NCBI GenBank assembly: GCA_965203135.1
Contig: CBDBBO010000001.1
Coordinates: 310,001-374,000 of the forward strand
Direction: 5' to 3'
Length of the DNA: 64,000 nt
Source of the DNA: CATOSD01 sp965203135
Lineage (GTDB): Bacteria; Chloroflexota; Dehalococcoidia; Lucifugimonadales; CATOSD01
Part shown: positions 40,651-49,144 of the stretch, one piece after another
Numbering within the stretch: the stretch's first letter is position 1
Layout: each line of letters opens with the position of its first letter
The notes under the pieces: model-generated
Databases searched by the model: none
Seen by the model: only the letters and a program-made list of their open reading frames with translations
Told to the model about the DNA's origin: nothing
Program-made: the position numbers and the translations under genes

Positions 40651-41949
40651 CTACAGGCCCTCCTCTTCGAGAATCGACTCCATGACCTCTCTCGCCTTCT
40701 CGAGCTGCGTCGCTTCCGCGGTCTGGCGGTCTCTGGACGTGACCTCGAAGTCCGGCGCGATGCCCTGTTCCTCGATCTGGCGTCCCTCCGGCGTGTACCA
40801 GCGTGCGAACGTTATTATCAGGCCTCCGCCGTTGCTGAGGCGGCGCAGTATGTTGACGCTGCCCTTGCCGTAAGTAGTGGCTCCTACGATCTGGGCCCTT
40901 CCGTGGTCCTGGAGCGCCCCGGCGAGAATCTCGGTCGCGCTGGCGCTGAACTCGTTCGTCAAGATGACAATCGGAGTCTCCGCGGCTATGCCACCCGGCT
41001 GTACGTGGAAGTTGGTGCGTTTGCCGCTGGAGTCGATCTCGTAAGTTACCAGCGCGCCGTCGGGGAGCTGGTTAGCGTCGAGAAACAGGTTGACGACGTC
41101 GATGACGGAGCTGAGCAGGCCGCCGGGATTGTCCCGAAAATCGAGGATGACACCCTTCGCGCCGCCGGACTGCACCTGGAGCAGCATGTTGGCGAGGTCG
41201 TCGGCGGTGTCGGCGAAAAACTCCGTGACCCTGATGTGCGCTATCCTGTCGCCGGGCTCGCTGCGGAGCAGCACGCTTTCCAGGGGAATGATGCCCCTGA
41301 TGATCTCGATGGCGACCGGGTCTATGGCGCCCAAGTGGCGCACCAGGATCGTGACCTTGGTGCCGCGCTGGCCCCTGATCTTGTTCACGGCCCCCATAAG
41401 GCTCATCCCCTCGACGCTGACGCCGTCGATCTCCAGGATGATGTCGCCGGGTCGGACGCCGGCGGCCTCGGCCGGGCTGCCCGCGATGGGGGCGACCACG
41501 ACCAGGTTGCCGTCCAGCCTCATCGACACGCTCGCGCCGATGCCTTCGAACTCGCCCTGCAGGTCCTGGCTCTGAATGTCGAACTCTTCGGGCGCGACGT
41601 AGTGAGTGTGGGGGTCGCCCAGCGTCTCGATAACCCCTCGGATGGCCTCCTCGGTCGCCTCGGCGGGGTCCAGGTTCTCGCGGTCGATGTGCTCCCGTGC
41701 GAGCAGCGCCCAGGCTTCCCAGACCGCCAGCAGCTCCTCAGGCACCTCGGACGGCGCGTTGAGCGGCTCATCGAGCTGTATCACTTCCGGGGCGACCGGC
41801 TGATCGCTCCCTGACGTCGGGGGCGCGGTGGGGGAGGGCGCCGGAGTGGTGGCGTCCGCAGCCTCGCCGCCGCACGCCACAAGGATGGCGAACATCCAGG
41901 TGACAGCGATGGCCGCCGCCCAACGGAATCCTCGCGGTGTGTGTCTCAA
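40651..41949 (-). CDS. S41-family C-terminal processing peptidase, lipoprotein
   Basis: A 432-residue CtpA/Prc-like protease. It has an N-terminal signal with lipobox (WAAAIAVTWMFAILVAC), a Pro/Thr-rich linker, a PDZ domain (about 150-235, GIGASVSMRLDGNLVVVAPI, VRPGDIILEIDGVSVEGMS) and the S41 core with catalytic Ser in NEFSASATEI and Lys in YGKGSVNIL. It acts outside the cytoplasm on C-termini of envelope proteins. The best start is TTG at 41949 with GAAGGTG 6 nt upstream; GTG 41958 is possible. A longer open frame upstream has no coding character. Confidence 0.9.
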   Translation of the reverse strand: MRHTPRGFRWAAAIAVTWMFAILVACGGEAADATTPAPSPTAPPTSGSDQPVAPEVIQLDEPLNAPSEVPEELLAVWEAWALLAREHIDRENLDPAEATEEAIRGVIETLGDPHTHYVAPEEFDIQSQDLQGEFEGIGASVSMRLDGNLVVVAPIAGSPAEAAGVRPGDIILEIDGVSVEGMSLMGAVNKIRGQRGTKVTILVRHLGAIDPVAIEIIRGIIPLESVLLRSEPGDRIAHIRVTEFFADTADDLANMLLQVQSGGAKGVILDFRDNPGGLLSSVIDVVNLFLDANQLPDGALVTYEIDSSGKRTNFHVQPGGIAAETPIVILTNEFSASATEILAGALQDHGRAQIVGATTYGKGSVNILRRLSNGGGLIITFARWYTPEGRQIEEQGIAPDFEVTSRDRQTAEATQLEKAREVMESILEEEGL

Positions 41950-42221
41950 GTCGTTCACCTTCGCGTAGTTACTCCGTACATCATAGCACGGCGACGGCAG
42001 GCCGGGCATTTGGGGCCTGCGGGAGGGCGTGGTCGGCGCACATAACACCGGCTGACATTTGGAGCTATGCCGTCGGGCGCGCGCCAGCGGCGCCCCGGAC
42101 TGCGGCGGTCGCTGGACGACTTCAGCGCGTGACATCCGCTCTCGCGGCCCGAGTGTCGAGGCAAGGACGGATTTCTGCGCCTGTAACACGGGGTAGACAA
42201 TTGAAATCGCGCAGAATTGGC

Positions 42222-42286
42222 TTTACGGACGGCACTACTTCTGTTAGTATTTCTGAAATCTGAATTGTCTGAAATATGGCTGAAAT
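42222..42286 (+). promoter_or_regulatory. Promoter with four CTGAAAT direct repeats
   Basis: A weak -35 TTTACG (42222-42227), a 17-nt spacer and TAGTAT (42245-42250). From the predicted start onward, CTGAA(A/T)T occurs at 42253, 42260, 42269 and 42280, overlapping the ATG at 42276. This looks like a repressor site, perhaps for the HTH half of the encoded protein. Confidence 0.45.
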
Positions 42287-43370
42287 AACTTTGGATGCGC
42301 GTGAGATGACACAGAGAACGTCCACCAGAGAGGGTGCGGGCCGCAGGCCAAAGAGACTGCTCATAAGGCGCCCGTACCCGACCCACAGCCTTCAGGACAC
42401 CCTGGCGGCCGCGGAAGCTATACGCGCGGTAAACCGGGGCCAGCCGCTGGCTCCCGACCGGCTCGCGGATGCGATGGGCACCACGAAAGGGAGCAGCGCG
42501 TTCAGGATGAAACTGACATCGTCGGTAAAGTATGGTCTGACCGAGGGCGGCGTGAACGACGAAGTGATCAGCCTTACGCCACTAGGGGAGGCGGCGGTGT
42601 CGCCAATGTCGGAGGGGGAGCGCCGCGGCGCGCTGCTGGAGGCGGCCTGTAATCCGGACGTCTTTGTGGGGTTCTACGAGCAGATGGACGGCCAGGCGCT
42701 GCCCAGGGACGACTTCTCGCGCAACGTTCTGGAGCGGGGATGGGGAATCGACCCCTCGATTTCCGCGGAGTGTGTCGAGCTGATCAGGGCCAACGGCTTG
42801 TTCGTCGGCATCCTGACGGCGGATGCCGACGGGATGCTGAGCGTGGATCTGAGCGGCGCCTCGGCGGCAACCGAGCCTCAGCCCGCTGTCGACGCCTCCG
42901 CTTCCACCGGCGGGGAAGGGGAGCGCCCATCGGAGCCGGAGCGAGAAGTGGAGCCGTCGCCCCCCGGCAGGGTGTACTTAGGCTACCAGATCGAGACGGA
43001 AGTTGTGGAGTTCGTCAAAGACCTTCTCCAGGAGTTCGACATTCCTTACAGCTCGGTCGACGAGGAGCCGAACAGCACGCAGCCGGTGTCGCCGAGGGTC
43101 TCGGAGGCGATGAAGGCCTGCAACTCGGCCATACTGGTGTTGACGGCGAGCACACCTGGGCAGGGACCGGACCGAATGCTGTTCCACGTCGGCGCCGCGT
43201 CCGCCCTCTACAGCAGGAAGGTCGTGGTACTGTGCGAGAGCGATACACAGACCTACAGCCCGTTCGTGGGGCTGGAGACCATCGACTACACGAGGGACCG
43301 TCCCGAAGACGTCGGGCTGGCGCTGCTGCTGTCGTTGCGGGACGCGGGGATCATAAGAGTCGTCACCTAG
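42276..43370 (+). CDS. HTH-TIR-like fusion protein
   Basis: A 364-residue protein. Residues 30-130 resemble a winged helix domain (TLAAAEAIRAVNRGQPL, DRLADAMGTTKGSSAFRMKL, KYGLTEGG). Residues 130-200 are helical, 205-230 are an acidic Pro/Ser linker, and 230-364 form a TIR-like or nucleotide-binding alpha/beta domain (RVYLGYQIETEVVEFVKDLL, KACNSAILVLTAS, FHVGAASALYSRKVVVLCE). TIR domains in bacteria cleave NAD or make signals in antiphage defence; a catalytic Glu candidate exists but is not certain. It is not part of an obvious operon. The role as a regulated sensor-effector is inferred. Confidence 0.65.
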   Translation: MAEITLDAREMTQRTSTREGAGRRPKRLLIRRPYPTHSLQDTLAAAEAIRAVNRGQPLAPDRLADAMGTTKGSSAFRMKLTSSVKYGLTEGGVNDEVISLTPLGEAAVSPMSEGERRGALLEAACNPDVFVGFYEQMDGQALPRDDFSRNVLERGWGIDPSISAECVELIRANGLFVGILTADADGMLSVDLSGASAATEPQPAVDASASTGGEGERPSEPEREVEPSPPGRVYLGYQIETEVVEFVKDLLQEFDIPYSSVDEEPNSTQPVSPRVSEAMKACNSAILVLTASTPGQGPDRMLFHVGAASALYSRKVVVLCESDTQTYSPFVGLETIDYTRDRPEDVGLALLLSLRDAGIIRVVT

Positions 43371-43383
43371 CCGACGGATGCGT

Positions 43384-44661
43384 CTATTGGCGGCGAAGGG
43401 TCGGCAGAAACAATAGCCCGAAGACCGCCAGCACCACGAGCACTGCCCCGTTCGCGCCCAGTGCGAAGGCGATGCTAGTCGAAGAGGCGAGAGCGCCTAT
43501 TTGCAGGCTTCCAAGGGGACCTGTCCCCGTCGCCACGACCCACGCGCCCGCCGCGCGGCCCCTCAGATCGGACGGCACGATGGTGAGCATCATGCTCTGC
43601 GAGTAGACGTCCAGCAGCGACGCCATGCCACACACCACGGTTATGGCGACCAACGCGAGCCAGAAGTTGCCGATGAACGCCATAAGCACCACGCCGAGGC
43701 CGAACACGAAAATGGCGGCCATGTAGCTGACCCCCCGGTGGCTCTGTACTCCGATGGCGGCCATCATCATAACTGCGAGAACTCCTCCCAGCGAGCGGGC
43801 CGCGCTCATGTAACCCAGCTCCTGTGGGCCGACGCCGAGCACGTCCCGCGCGAGGCTGGGATAAAGTGAGAAGTGAGAAAACCCCGCTAATTCTATGATC
43901 ATGCTGGTGCCGGCGAGCGTCAGGAGCAGACGGTTGCGCCTCAGCTCGGCCGCAAGGCGGGCCACGTTGCCCGCCAGCTCGCCAAGCACGCCGCCCAAAC
44001 CTGCGCCGCGCCGCGGCCGGGGCGGTCTGCCGCCGCCAGCGTCGGCGTCCGCCGGACCACGCGTGAACGCGAGAATACCCGCCGTCAGCAGGTAGGTCGA
44101 GGCCATTGTGAAGTAGGCGTAGTCCGCACCAAGACGTTCCAGCACGAATCCCAACAGGAGCGAGCCCGCGAAGCCGCCGCCCCTGGTTCCAATGTTGAGG
44201 AAGGCGAGGCCGTTCAGCAGATTCGGCAAGCCTACCAGGTCCGGGACATAGCTCTGTTGCAGCGTCATCTTCAGGGGAGGCATACTGCCGCCCACCACTG
44301 CCAGAACGAACAGGTGCCACGGCTCCAGCAGATCGAAGTGGTACAGCGCGCCCGAGACGGCCGCGGTAGCCGCTAGCGGTCCGTTTATCAGGATCAACAC
44401 CGCGCGGCGGTCCACAATGTCCGCCAGCGCTCCGGCGACCGCTCCGAGGAGGAAGGCTGGCGCCATTCGAATGCCGAGCGCCGCGCCAACCATGAAGGGC
44501 GAGTCGGTCAGCTCGAGCATGAGCCATCCCAGCACGAGATGCTCGCCCAGGAAGCCGACACCGTCGAACACGCCCGCGGCGGTAAGTAGCCGCATGTCGC
44601 GGTAGGCCAGCGCGGGCGCGCGGCCGAGGCGGAAGCGACTCAGGCGCGGGGATAAGGCCAT
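43384..44661 (-). CDS. MFS transporter, EntS-like exporter group
   Basis: A 425-residue membrane protein with about 12 hydrophobic helices and the MFS loop motif GALADIVDRRAVL (about 78-90). Features such as YVPDLVGLPNLLNGLAFLNIGTRGGGFAG belong to the EntS/TcrA-like exporter group (MFS_3). The central loop is Gly/Arg/Pro-rich. A pair of inverted operator-like sites lies 50-100 nt upstream, so drug or metabolite export under a repressor is plausible (inference). It converges on the HTH-TIR gene with a 13-nt gap. Confidence 0.82.
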   Translation of the reverse strand: MALSPRLSRFRLGRAPALAYRDMRLLTAAGVFDGVGFLGEHLVLGWLMLELTDSPFMVGAALGIRMAPAFLLGAVAGALADIVDRRAVLILINGPLAATAAVSGALYHFDLLEPWHLFVLAVVGGSMPPLKMTLQQSYVPDLVGLPNLLNGLAFLNIGTRGGGFAGSLLLGFVLERLGADYAYFTMASTYLLTAGILAFTRGPADADAGGGRPPRPRRGAGLGGVLGELAGNVARLAAELRRNRLLLTLAGTSMIIELAGFSHFSLYPSLARDVLGVGPQELGYMSAARSLGGVLAVMMMAAIGVQSHRGVSYMAAIFVFGLGVVLMAFIGNFWLALVAITVVCGMASLLDVYSQSMMLTIVPSDLRGRAAGAWVVATGTGPLGSLQIGALASSTSIAFALGANGAVLVVLAVFGLLFLPTLRRQ

Positions 44662-44712
44662 CTGGAGAAATCAGGGACCAAGCGGCTGGCACGGGCGAAG
44701 TGGCGACATTAC

Positions 44713-44769
44713 GTTATGTAAAGTAGCTTTTGGGTCCAGACCGTAGCTGTACTTTACATAACAATTATA
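44713..44769 (-). promoter_or_regulatory. Operator-like inverted repeat and -10 upstream of MFS gene
   Basis: Perfect 13-bp inverted sites GTTATGTAAAGTA (44713-44725) and TACTTTACATAAC (44750-44762), 24 nt apart. On the minus strand a consensus TATAAT (44769-44764) abuts the right site, so a bound repressor would block transcription start of the MFS gene. Confidence 0.55.
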
Positions 44770-44845
44770 GTGCGAACATCGCGCCATGGCCCCCACGCAC
44801 CCTGATTTCTCCCCCCTACCGCACACCCGGCACCCCCGGATGCGC

Positions 44846-46015
44846 TTACGCGATAACCGCCGCTTCCGAGCGGCTCAGCACGTCGTCTATCTCGGATAGC
44901 ATATCATCCACGCCCTCGCCGGTCAGCGCGGACGCGAACACCACCCGGTCGTCCTCCTCGACGAGACTGTCCAACAGATCGAACTCAGGCAGCAGGTCGA
45001 TCTTGTTGAGCACTAGGATCTGCGGCCGGTCGGCCAGGCCCATGTCGTCCAGGATTCCGGTCACGACGTGGGCCTGCTCGGCGGCGTTGGGCCGCGTGAT
45101 GTCCAGCACGTGGACGATGAGGGTCGATTCCTCGATCTCCTCTAGGGTGGCCCGGAACGCGGCGACCAGCGACGTGGGCAGTTTCTGGATGAAGCCCACT
45201 GTGTCGGACACCAGCACCGTCCGGCCCGAGGGAAGGCGCACCTTTCGGGTCACCGGATCGAGCGTCGAGAACAGCCGGTCCTCGGCCAGCACGCCGGCGC
45301 CGGTGAGGTTGTTCAGCAGCGTACTCTTGCCGGCGTTGGTGTACCCCACCAGCGACGCCACGGGCAGCCGCATCTCGCGGCGGCGGGCGCGGTATCCGCG
45401 GCGGTGGCGTCTCACGTCGTCCAGGCTCTTCTTCAGCCGCAGGATGCGGTCGCGCACCAGCCTGCGGTCGGTCTCTATCTGGGTCTCGCCCGGGCCGCGG
45501 GTGCCGATACCGCCTCCGAGCCGCTCCAGGTGCGACCACTGCCCGGCGAGCCTGGGCAGCAGATACTCGTGCTGCGCCAGCTCCACCTGTAGCCGGCCCT
45601 CCCTGGTGCGCGCCCTCTGCGCGAACACGTCGAGGATGAGCGCCGTGCGGTCTATGACCTTGACTTGTGCATCTGGGACTTGTGCATCTGGCCGCCCGCC
45701 GCCCAGCGCGTTTTCGAGGTTGCGCTGCTGCGTTGGCGTTAGCTCGTCGTCGCAGATGACGGTGCCGATGTCGCGGTACTGCACCAGCTCGCGCAGCTCC
45801 TGGAGCTTACCCTTGCCAACGTAGGTGTTGGCCGGCTTGGCCAACCGCTGCTTCATCCTGGCCACGACGTGCGCGCCTGCGCTCGCGGCCAGGTCGCCGA
45901 GTTCGTTGAGCGACTCTTCGAACGACCAGAGCGGCTTCTGGCGCGACTTCAGCCGCACCCCGACCAGCAGCGCGCGCTCGCGCCGCCGCCTTGTCTCGAC
46001 GGTCCGGTTAGGTAT
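44846..46015 (-). CDS. hflX: GTPase HflX
   Basis: A ribosome-associated GTPase of about 389 residues. Visible are the N-terminal domain (RALLVGVRLKSRQ, HVVARMKQRLAKPANTYVGK), the linker region GGIGTRGPGETQIETDRR, G1 GYTNAGKST, G3 DTVGFIQKLP and G4 NKID. The first conserved residues lie upstream of any ATG: the frame opens after a TAG and the best-placed codon is ATA at 46015, with GGGAG 8 nt upstream. If a standard start is required, GTG 45958 would delete the first strand. DAQVP is duplicated by a 15-bp tandem repeat near residue 115. It is co-transcribed with dapL. Confidence 0.88.
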   Translation of the reverse strand: MPNRTVETRRRRERALLVGVRLKSRQKPLWSFEESLNELGDLAASAGAHVVARMKQRLAKPANTYVGKGKLQELRELVQYRDIGTVICDDELTPTQQRNLENALGGGRPDAQVPDAQVKVIDRTALILDVFAQRARTREGRLQVELAQHEYLLPRLAGQWSHLERLGGGIGTRGPGETQIETDRRLVRDRILRLKKSLDDVRRHRRGYRARRREMRLPVASLVGYTNAGKSTLLNNLTGAGVLAEDRLFSTLDPVTRKVRLPSGRTVLVSDTVGFIQKLPTSLVAAFRATLEEIEESTLIVHVLDITRPNAAEQAHVVTGILDDMGLADRPQILVLNKIDLLPEFDLLDSLVEEDDRVVFASALTGEGVDDMLSEIDDVLSRSEAAVIA

Positions 46016-46018
46016 GGC

Positions 46019-47208
46019 CTAGCTCCCTTTTGTGCATTTGGCGGGCGGGGGCAGCTTCCAGTCGGCCAGCCGCTGGAGGCCCCGCTCCATGTCCTCGTCG
46101 TTTATTGTCAGAGTCAGCCGGATGTAGCCCTCGCCGTAGGCGCCGTAGCCTTTGCCGGGCGTGACGACGATGTCGCACTGCTCCAGCAGCGATTCGGCTA
46201 TCTGGGCCGAGGTGTAGCCGTGCGGGATGCGCGCCCACACGTACAGGCCCGCCTTGGGCGGGTCCACGTGCAGGCCGATGCCCTGCAGCGTCTCCAGCAC
46301 GCGATCCCTGCGCCGCTGGTAGACCGCGTTTCGCTCGTCGATGGCGTCGAGCGGGTCATTCAGCGCCTCTATGCCCATGTACTGGATGGCCTGGGGCACG
46401 CCCGAGTCGAGGTTCGACTTGACGACCATCAGCGCGTCGATCATATCCGCGTTGCCAGCGGCGACGCCGAGGCGCCATCCGGTCATGTTGTAGCTCTTGG
46501 ACAGGGAGTGAAACTCCATGCCCACTTCCATCGCGCCCGGCGTTTGCAGGAAGCTGGAGGGCTTGTAGCCGTCGAACGCGACCTCGGTGTAGGAGGCGTC
46601 GTGCAGCACCGCAATGTCGTAACGGGACGCGAACTCCACCACCTGCTCGAAGTAGTCGGACTCGGCTATGGCGCCGGTGGGGTTGTTCGGGTAGTTGAGC
46701 CACATCACCTTCGCCGCCCGCGCCACGTCCTCCGGTATGGCTTCAAGGTCGGGCAGCCAGCCGTTCTCCTCCAGCAGCGGCATCCAGTGGCACTCGCCGC
46801 CCGCGAACCAGGTTCCCACCGAGTAGACGGGATAGCCGGGTCGGGAACGAGCGCGACATCGCCCGGGTCCAGGAAGCAGAGCGCGGCGTGGCCTATGCCC
46901 TCCTTCGCGCCGATGAGGGACAGCACCTCCTTGTCGGAGTTGAGCGATATGCCGAAACGCCGCTGGTACCAGTCGGCGGAGGCCTGCCGGAACTCGGGCA
47001 GCCCGTCGGATTCCGGGTAGCGGTGGTTCGGCGCGTCCAGGGCGGTCTCGCGGAGGCGCTCGACGACGTGGGGGGGCGTCGGTATGTCCGGGTCGCCTAT
47101 GCCGAAGCTGATGACCTCGATACCCTGCGCCTTCTTCGCGGCGATCTTGCGGCTTATCTCGACGAAGAGGTACGGCGGTATCTTGTCTAAACGTCTGGCG
47201 AGCTTCAC
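46019..47208 (-). pseudogene. dapL: LL-diaminopimelate aminotransferase (DapL-type), frameshifted
   Basis: A class I/II PLP aminotransferase of the DapL type, converting tetrahydrodipicolinate to LL-diaminopimelate. The N-terminal half (46705-47208 frame) has EVISFGIGDPDIPTPPHVV. The C-terminal half (46019-46819 frame) has WLNYPNNPTGA, the PLP Lys in SLSKSYNMTGWRLG, and YIRLTLT. The halves join near 46836-46841: the sequence gives VPDPAIPSTRW where the family has VPDPGYPVYSVGTW, so one C is missing from a C-run. Restored, it is 396 residues, the normal length. With dapF next door the pathway context is strong; a sequencing error at the C-run is quite possible. Confidence 0.85.
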
Positions 47209-47267
47209 TGGCAGCCTCCCTCAGTTAGTCGGAATTTCAGTTTCAATGTTCGGCTCTCCCGTCCCGA

Positions 47268-47318
47268 GTGCCCCCTCACCCTAACCCTCTCCCCGCGCGG
47301 GGGAGAGGGAACATTAAG
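47268..47318. repeat. REP-like hairpin repeat
   Basis: CCCTCTCCCC/GGGGAGAGGG around GCGCG (47285-47309), with the tag CCCTCACCCTAAC, in the dapF-dapL gap. Confidence 0.7.
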
Positions 47319-47327
47319 GTGACCCCC

Positions 47328-48167
47328 TTAACCGGGCCAGGTGCCCTCGTAGACCTTGGCAACGGGGCCGTTGAGTATGACTTCGCCGTGCCCGGGCCAG
47401 CGCACGGTCAACTCGCCGCCGGGCAGGGCCACGACCACGTCGTCGCCGGTGAGGCCGCGCAGCCGCGCCGCGACCGCGATGGCGCAGGCGCCGGTGCCGC
47501 AGGCCTGGGTGAGGCCCGACCCGCGCTCCCAGACGCGCGCGGCCAGATGGGTTTCGCTGAGCACGTTCACTATCTCGAAGTTCACCCGGTTCGGAAAGAT
47601 GGGGTCGTGCTCCACGAGCGGCCCTATCTCGTGGAGCGGCACGTCATCCACCGGCTCGTCGATGAAGGCTACGGCGTGCGGGTTGCCCATCGACACGAAC
47701 GCGAGGTCGAACGTGCGCCCTCCCACGCTGAGCGGATGGTGCAGCACCGGGCCGGGGCCGGGCGCCAGCACGGGAACCTCCGCCGGCTCCAGGATGGGCT
47801 CGCCCATGCTCACGCTGGCGTGGGTCAGCTCGCCGCGCTCCCAACCGGGGGAGACTTCGAGCACGCCGGCCAGCGTCTTGACGGTGATGGGCGACCTGTC
47901 GGCGGGCACGGCGCCGTTGTCAATTGCGAACCGCACGAAGCAGCGGATGCCGTTGCCGCACATCTCGCCCTGGGAGCCGTCGGCGTTGAACATGGACATG
48001 CGAACGTCGGCGTCGTCTGCGCTCTGGAGCACGATTACGCCGTCGGAGCCGACGCCGAGGTGCCGGTCGCTCATGGCGACGGACAGCGCGGGCCAGTCGC
48101 GGTCGCCGTCTCTGCCGTCGACGAACACGTAGTCGTTGCCGGCACCGTGCATCTTGGTGAACTTCAT
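47328..48167 (-). CDS. dapF: Diaminopimelate epimerase
   Basis: A 279-residue PLP-independent epimerase converting LL- to meso-diaminopimelate. Both catalytic Cys motifs are present: EMCGNGIRC (about residue 72) and QACGTGACAIAV (about 220), with the N-terminal KFTKMHGAGNDYVFVD. The ATG at 48167 starts at the conserved first strand; the open frame upstream runs into a dispersed repeat. It is first gene of the dapF-dapL-hflX run. Confidence 0.95.
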   Translation of the reverse strand: MKFTKMHGAGNDYVFVDGRDGDRDWPALSVAMSDRHLGVGSDGVIVLQSADDADVRMSMFNADGSQGEMCGNGIRCFVRFAIDNGAVPADRSPITVKTLAGVLEVSPGWERGELTHASVSMGEPILEPAEVPVLAPGPGPVLHHPLSVGGRTFDLAFVSMGNPHAVAFIDEPVDDVPLHEIGPLVEHDPIFPNRVNFEIVNVLSETHLAARVWERGSGLTQACGTGACAIAVAARLRGLTGDDVVVALPGGELTVRWPGHGEVILNGPVAKVYEGTWPG

Positions 48168-48240
48168 GTGGGGCCTCTCGAAGGGTTTTCGGAGAACTAT
48201 TCTAGCACAGATTTGAGGATGGCCGGTCCGGTCGCGGCGG

Positions 48241-48483
48241 GTACGAAAAATATGTCCGATTCTGCTACATCCTGCACATTCCGTAGCTGGGTGGGCTGTC
48301 CTCTTTGTGTTCAATCGCGGTACACCGGTGTTAATTTTGGCGCAGGTATGGCGCAGAATGACACAGGAACGCGATGGTGGCCTTGGGTCGCGGTCGGTCG
48401 GGTTTCAAACCCGCCCCCACTCCACAATCGGCGGCCTCACTACCTACGTGGTCGAAAGTAGCACGTTCGTGCTGTAGAATCAA
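48241..48483 (-). repeat. Dispersed ~240-bp intergenic element, copy 2 (inverted)
   Basis: The inverted match of 21607-21847, with the same blocks in reverse order: ACGAAAAATAT, ATTCTGCTAC, CATTCCGTAGCTGGG, the palindrome CGGGTTTCAAACCCG, CTCCACAATCGG and GAAAGTAGCACGTTCGTGCT. Non-coding. Confidence 0.65.
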
Positions 48484-48841
48484 GAGGGGTCAGGGCCGCG
48501 CCCTCCTGGATTCCCGTTCCCGGTTTTCACGGGGACAGGCTTAACGGGAACGACGACTGAGGAGCGGGAGGGACGAATGCAGAGGGCCGCCCGCCGGACG
48601 GGTCACAGACCCACCCCTACCGGATGGCAAGGGGGAGTGGCCTGGGAGTGGGAATTTTTGGGACACAGATGAGAAGGGATTGCGCACTGATGAGAATGGG
48701 TGTGGCGTTTGGGTTACGCGGTTGGGAAGGTTTGAGACACGATTTTTGGGGTGGTTGCGGCCGGGGGGCGTGGGGGAGTCGGACGCCGTGTTGCTCAGCA
48801 GGGTGAGTTGTGGTTAGACTGACTTACGGAGGTGTGTCGCG
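48484..48841. other. Intergenic region, no gene seen
   Basis: About 360 nt, G-rich on the plus strand, between the dispersed element and the DUF5678-like gene. CCCGTTCCCG and CGGGAACG (48514-48555) can form a hairpin. A weak 60-codon frame at 48624 has no family character and no ribosome-binding site. No promoter could be assigned. Confidence 0.5.
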
Positions 48842-49144
48842 ATGGCTACAAACAAGATACTCTCGGGGCATGAATTGGAGCGCACAATCGCAGAGATGGG
48901 TGGTGAAGAGGAGATGCTGGAGCGTCTCGCCGCTTTTGGGGAGGTCGTCGATCATTACGAGGCTCATCTGCCCGAGATTCTGGAGCGGCATCCCGGACAG
49001 TGGATAGCGTACACCAAAGATGGTGTCGTCGTGTCCGGAGATGACGCGAGAAAGGTAGTCACCGAGGCGGTATCGAAGGGTTTGCGCAACCCGTATGTCA
49101 TCTATCGCTTCGTCGATCCAGACCCTCCCGTGATGATTCTGTGA
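48842..49144 (+). CDS. DUF5678-like small protein
   Basis: A 100-residue protein. The N-terminal half is helical (EEEMLERLAAFGEVVDHYEAHL), and the C-terminal half has a DUF5678-like pattern: HPGQWIAYTKDGVVVSGDD followed by VSKGLRNPYVIYRFV. The stop overlaps the GTG of the next gene by four bases (GTGA), so the two are translationally coupled. The ATG has GGAGGTG 7 nt upstream. Function unknown; the pairing with an aspartic protease-like protein is seen elsewhere in bacteria and may be a functional unit. Confidence 0.68.
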   Translation: MATNKILSGHELERTIAEMGGEEEMLERLAAFGEVVDHYEAHLPEILERHPGQWIAYTKDGVVVSGDDARKVVTEAVSKGLRNPYVIYRFVDPDPPVMIL

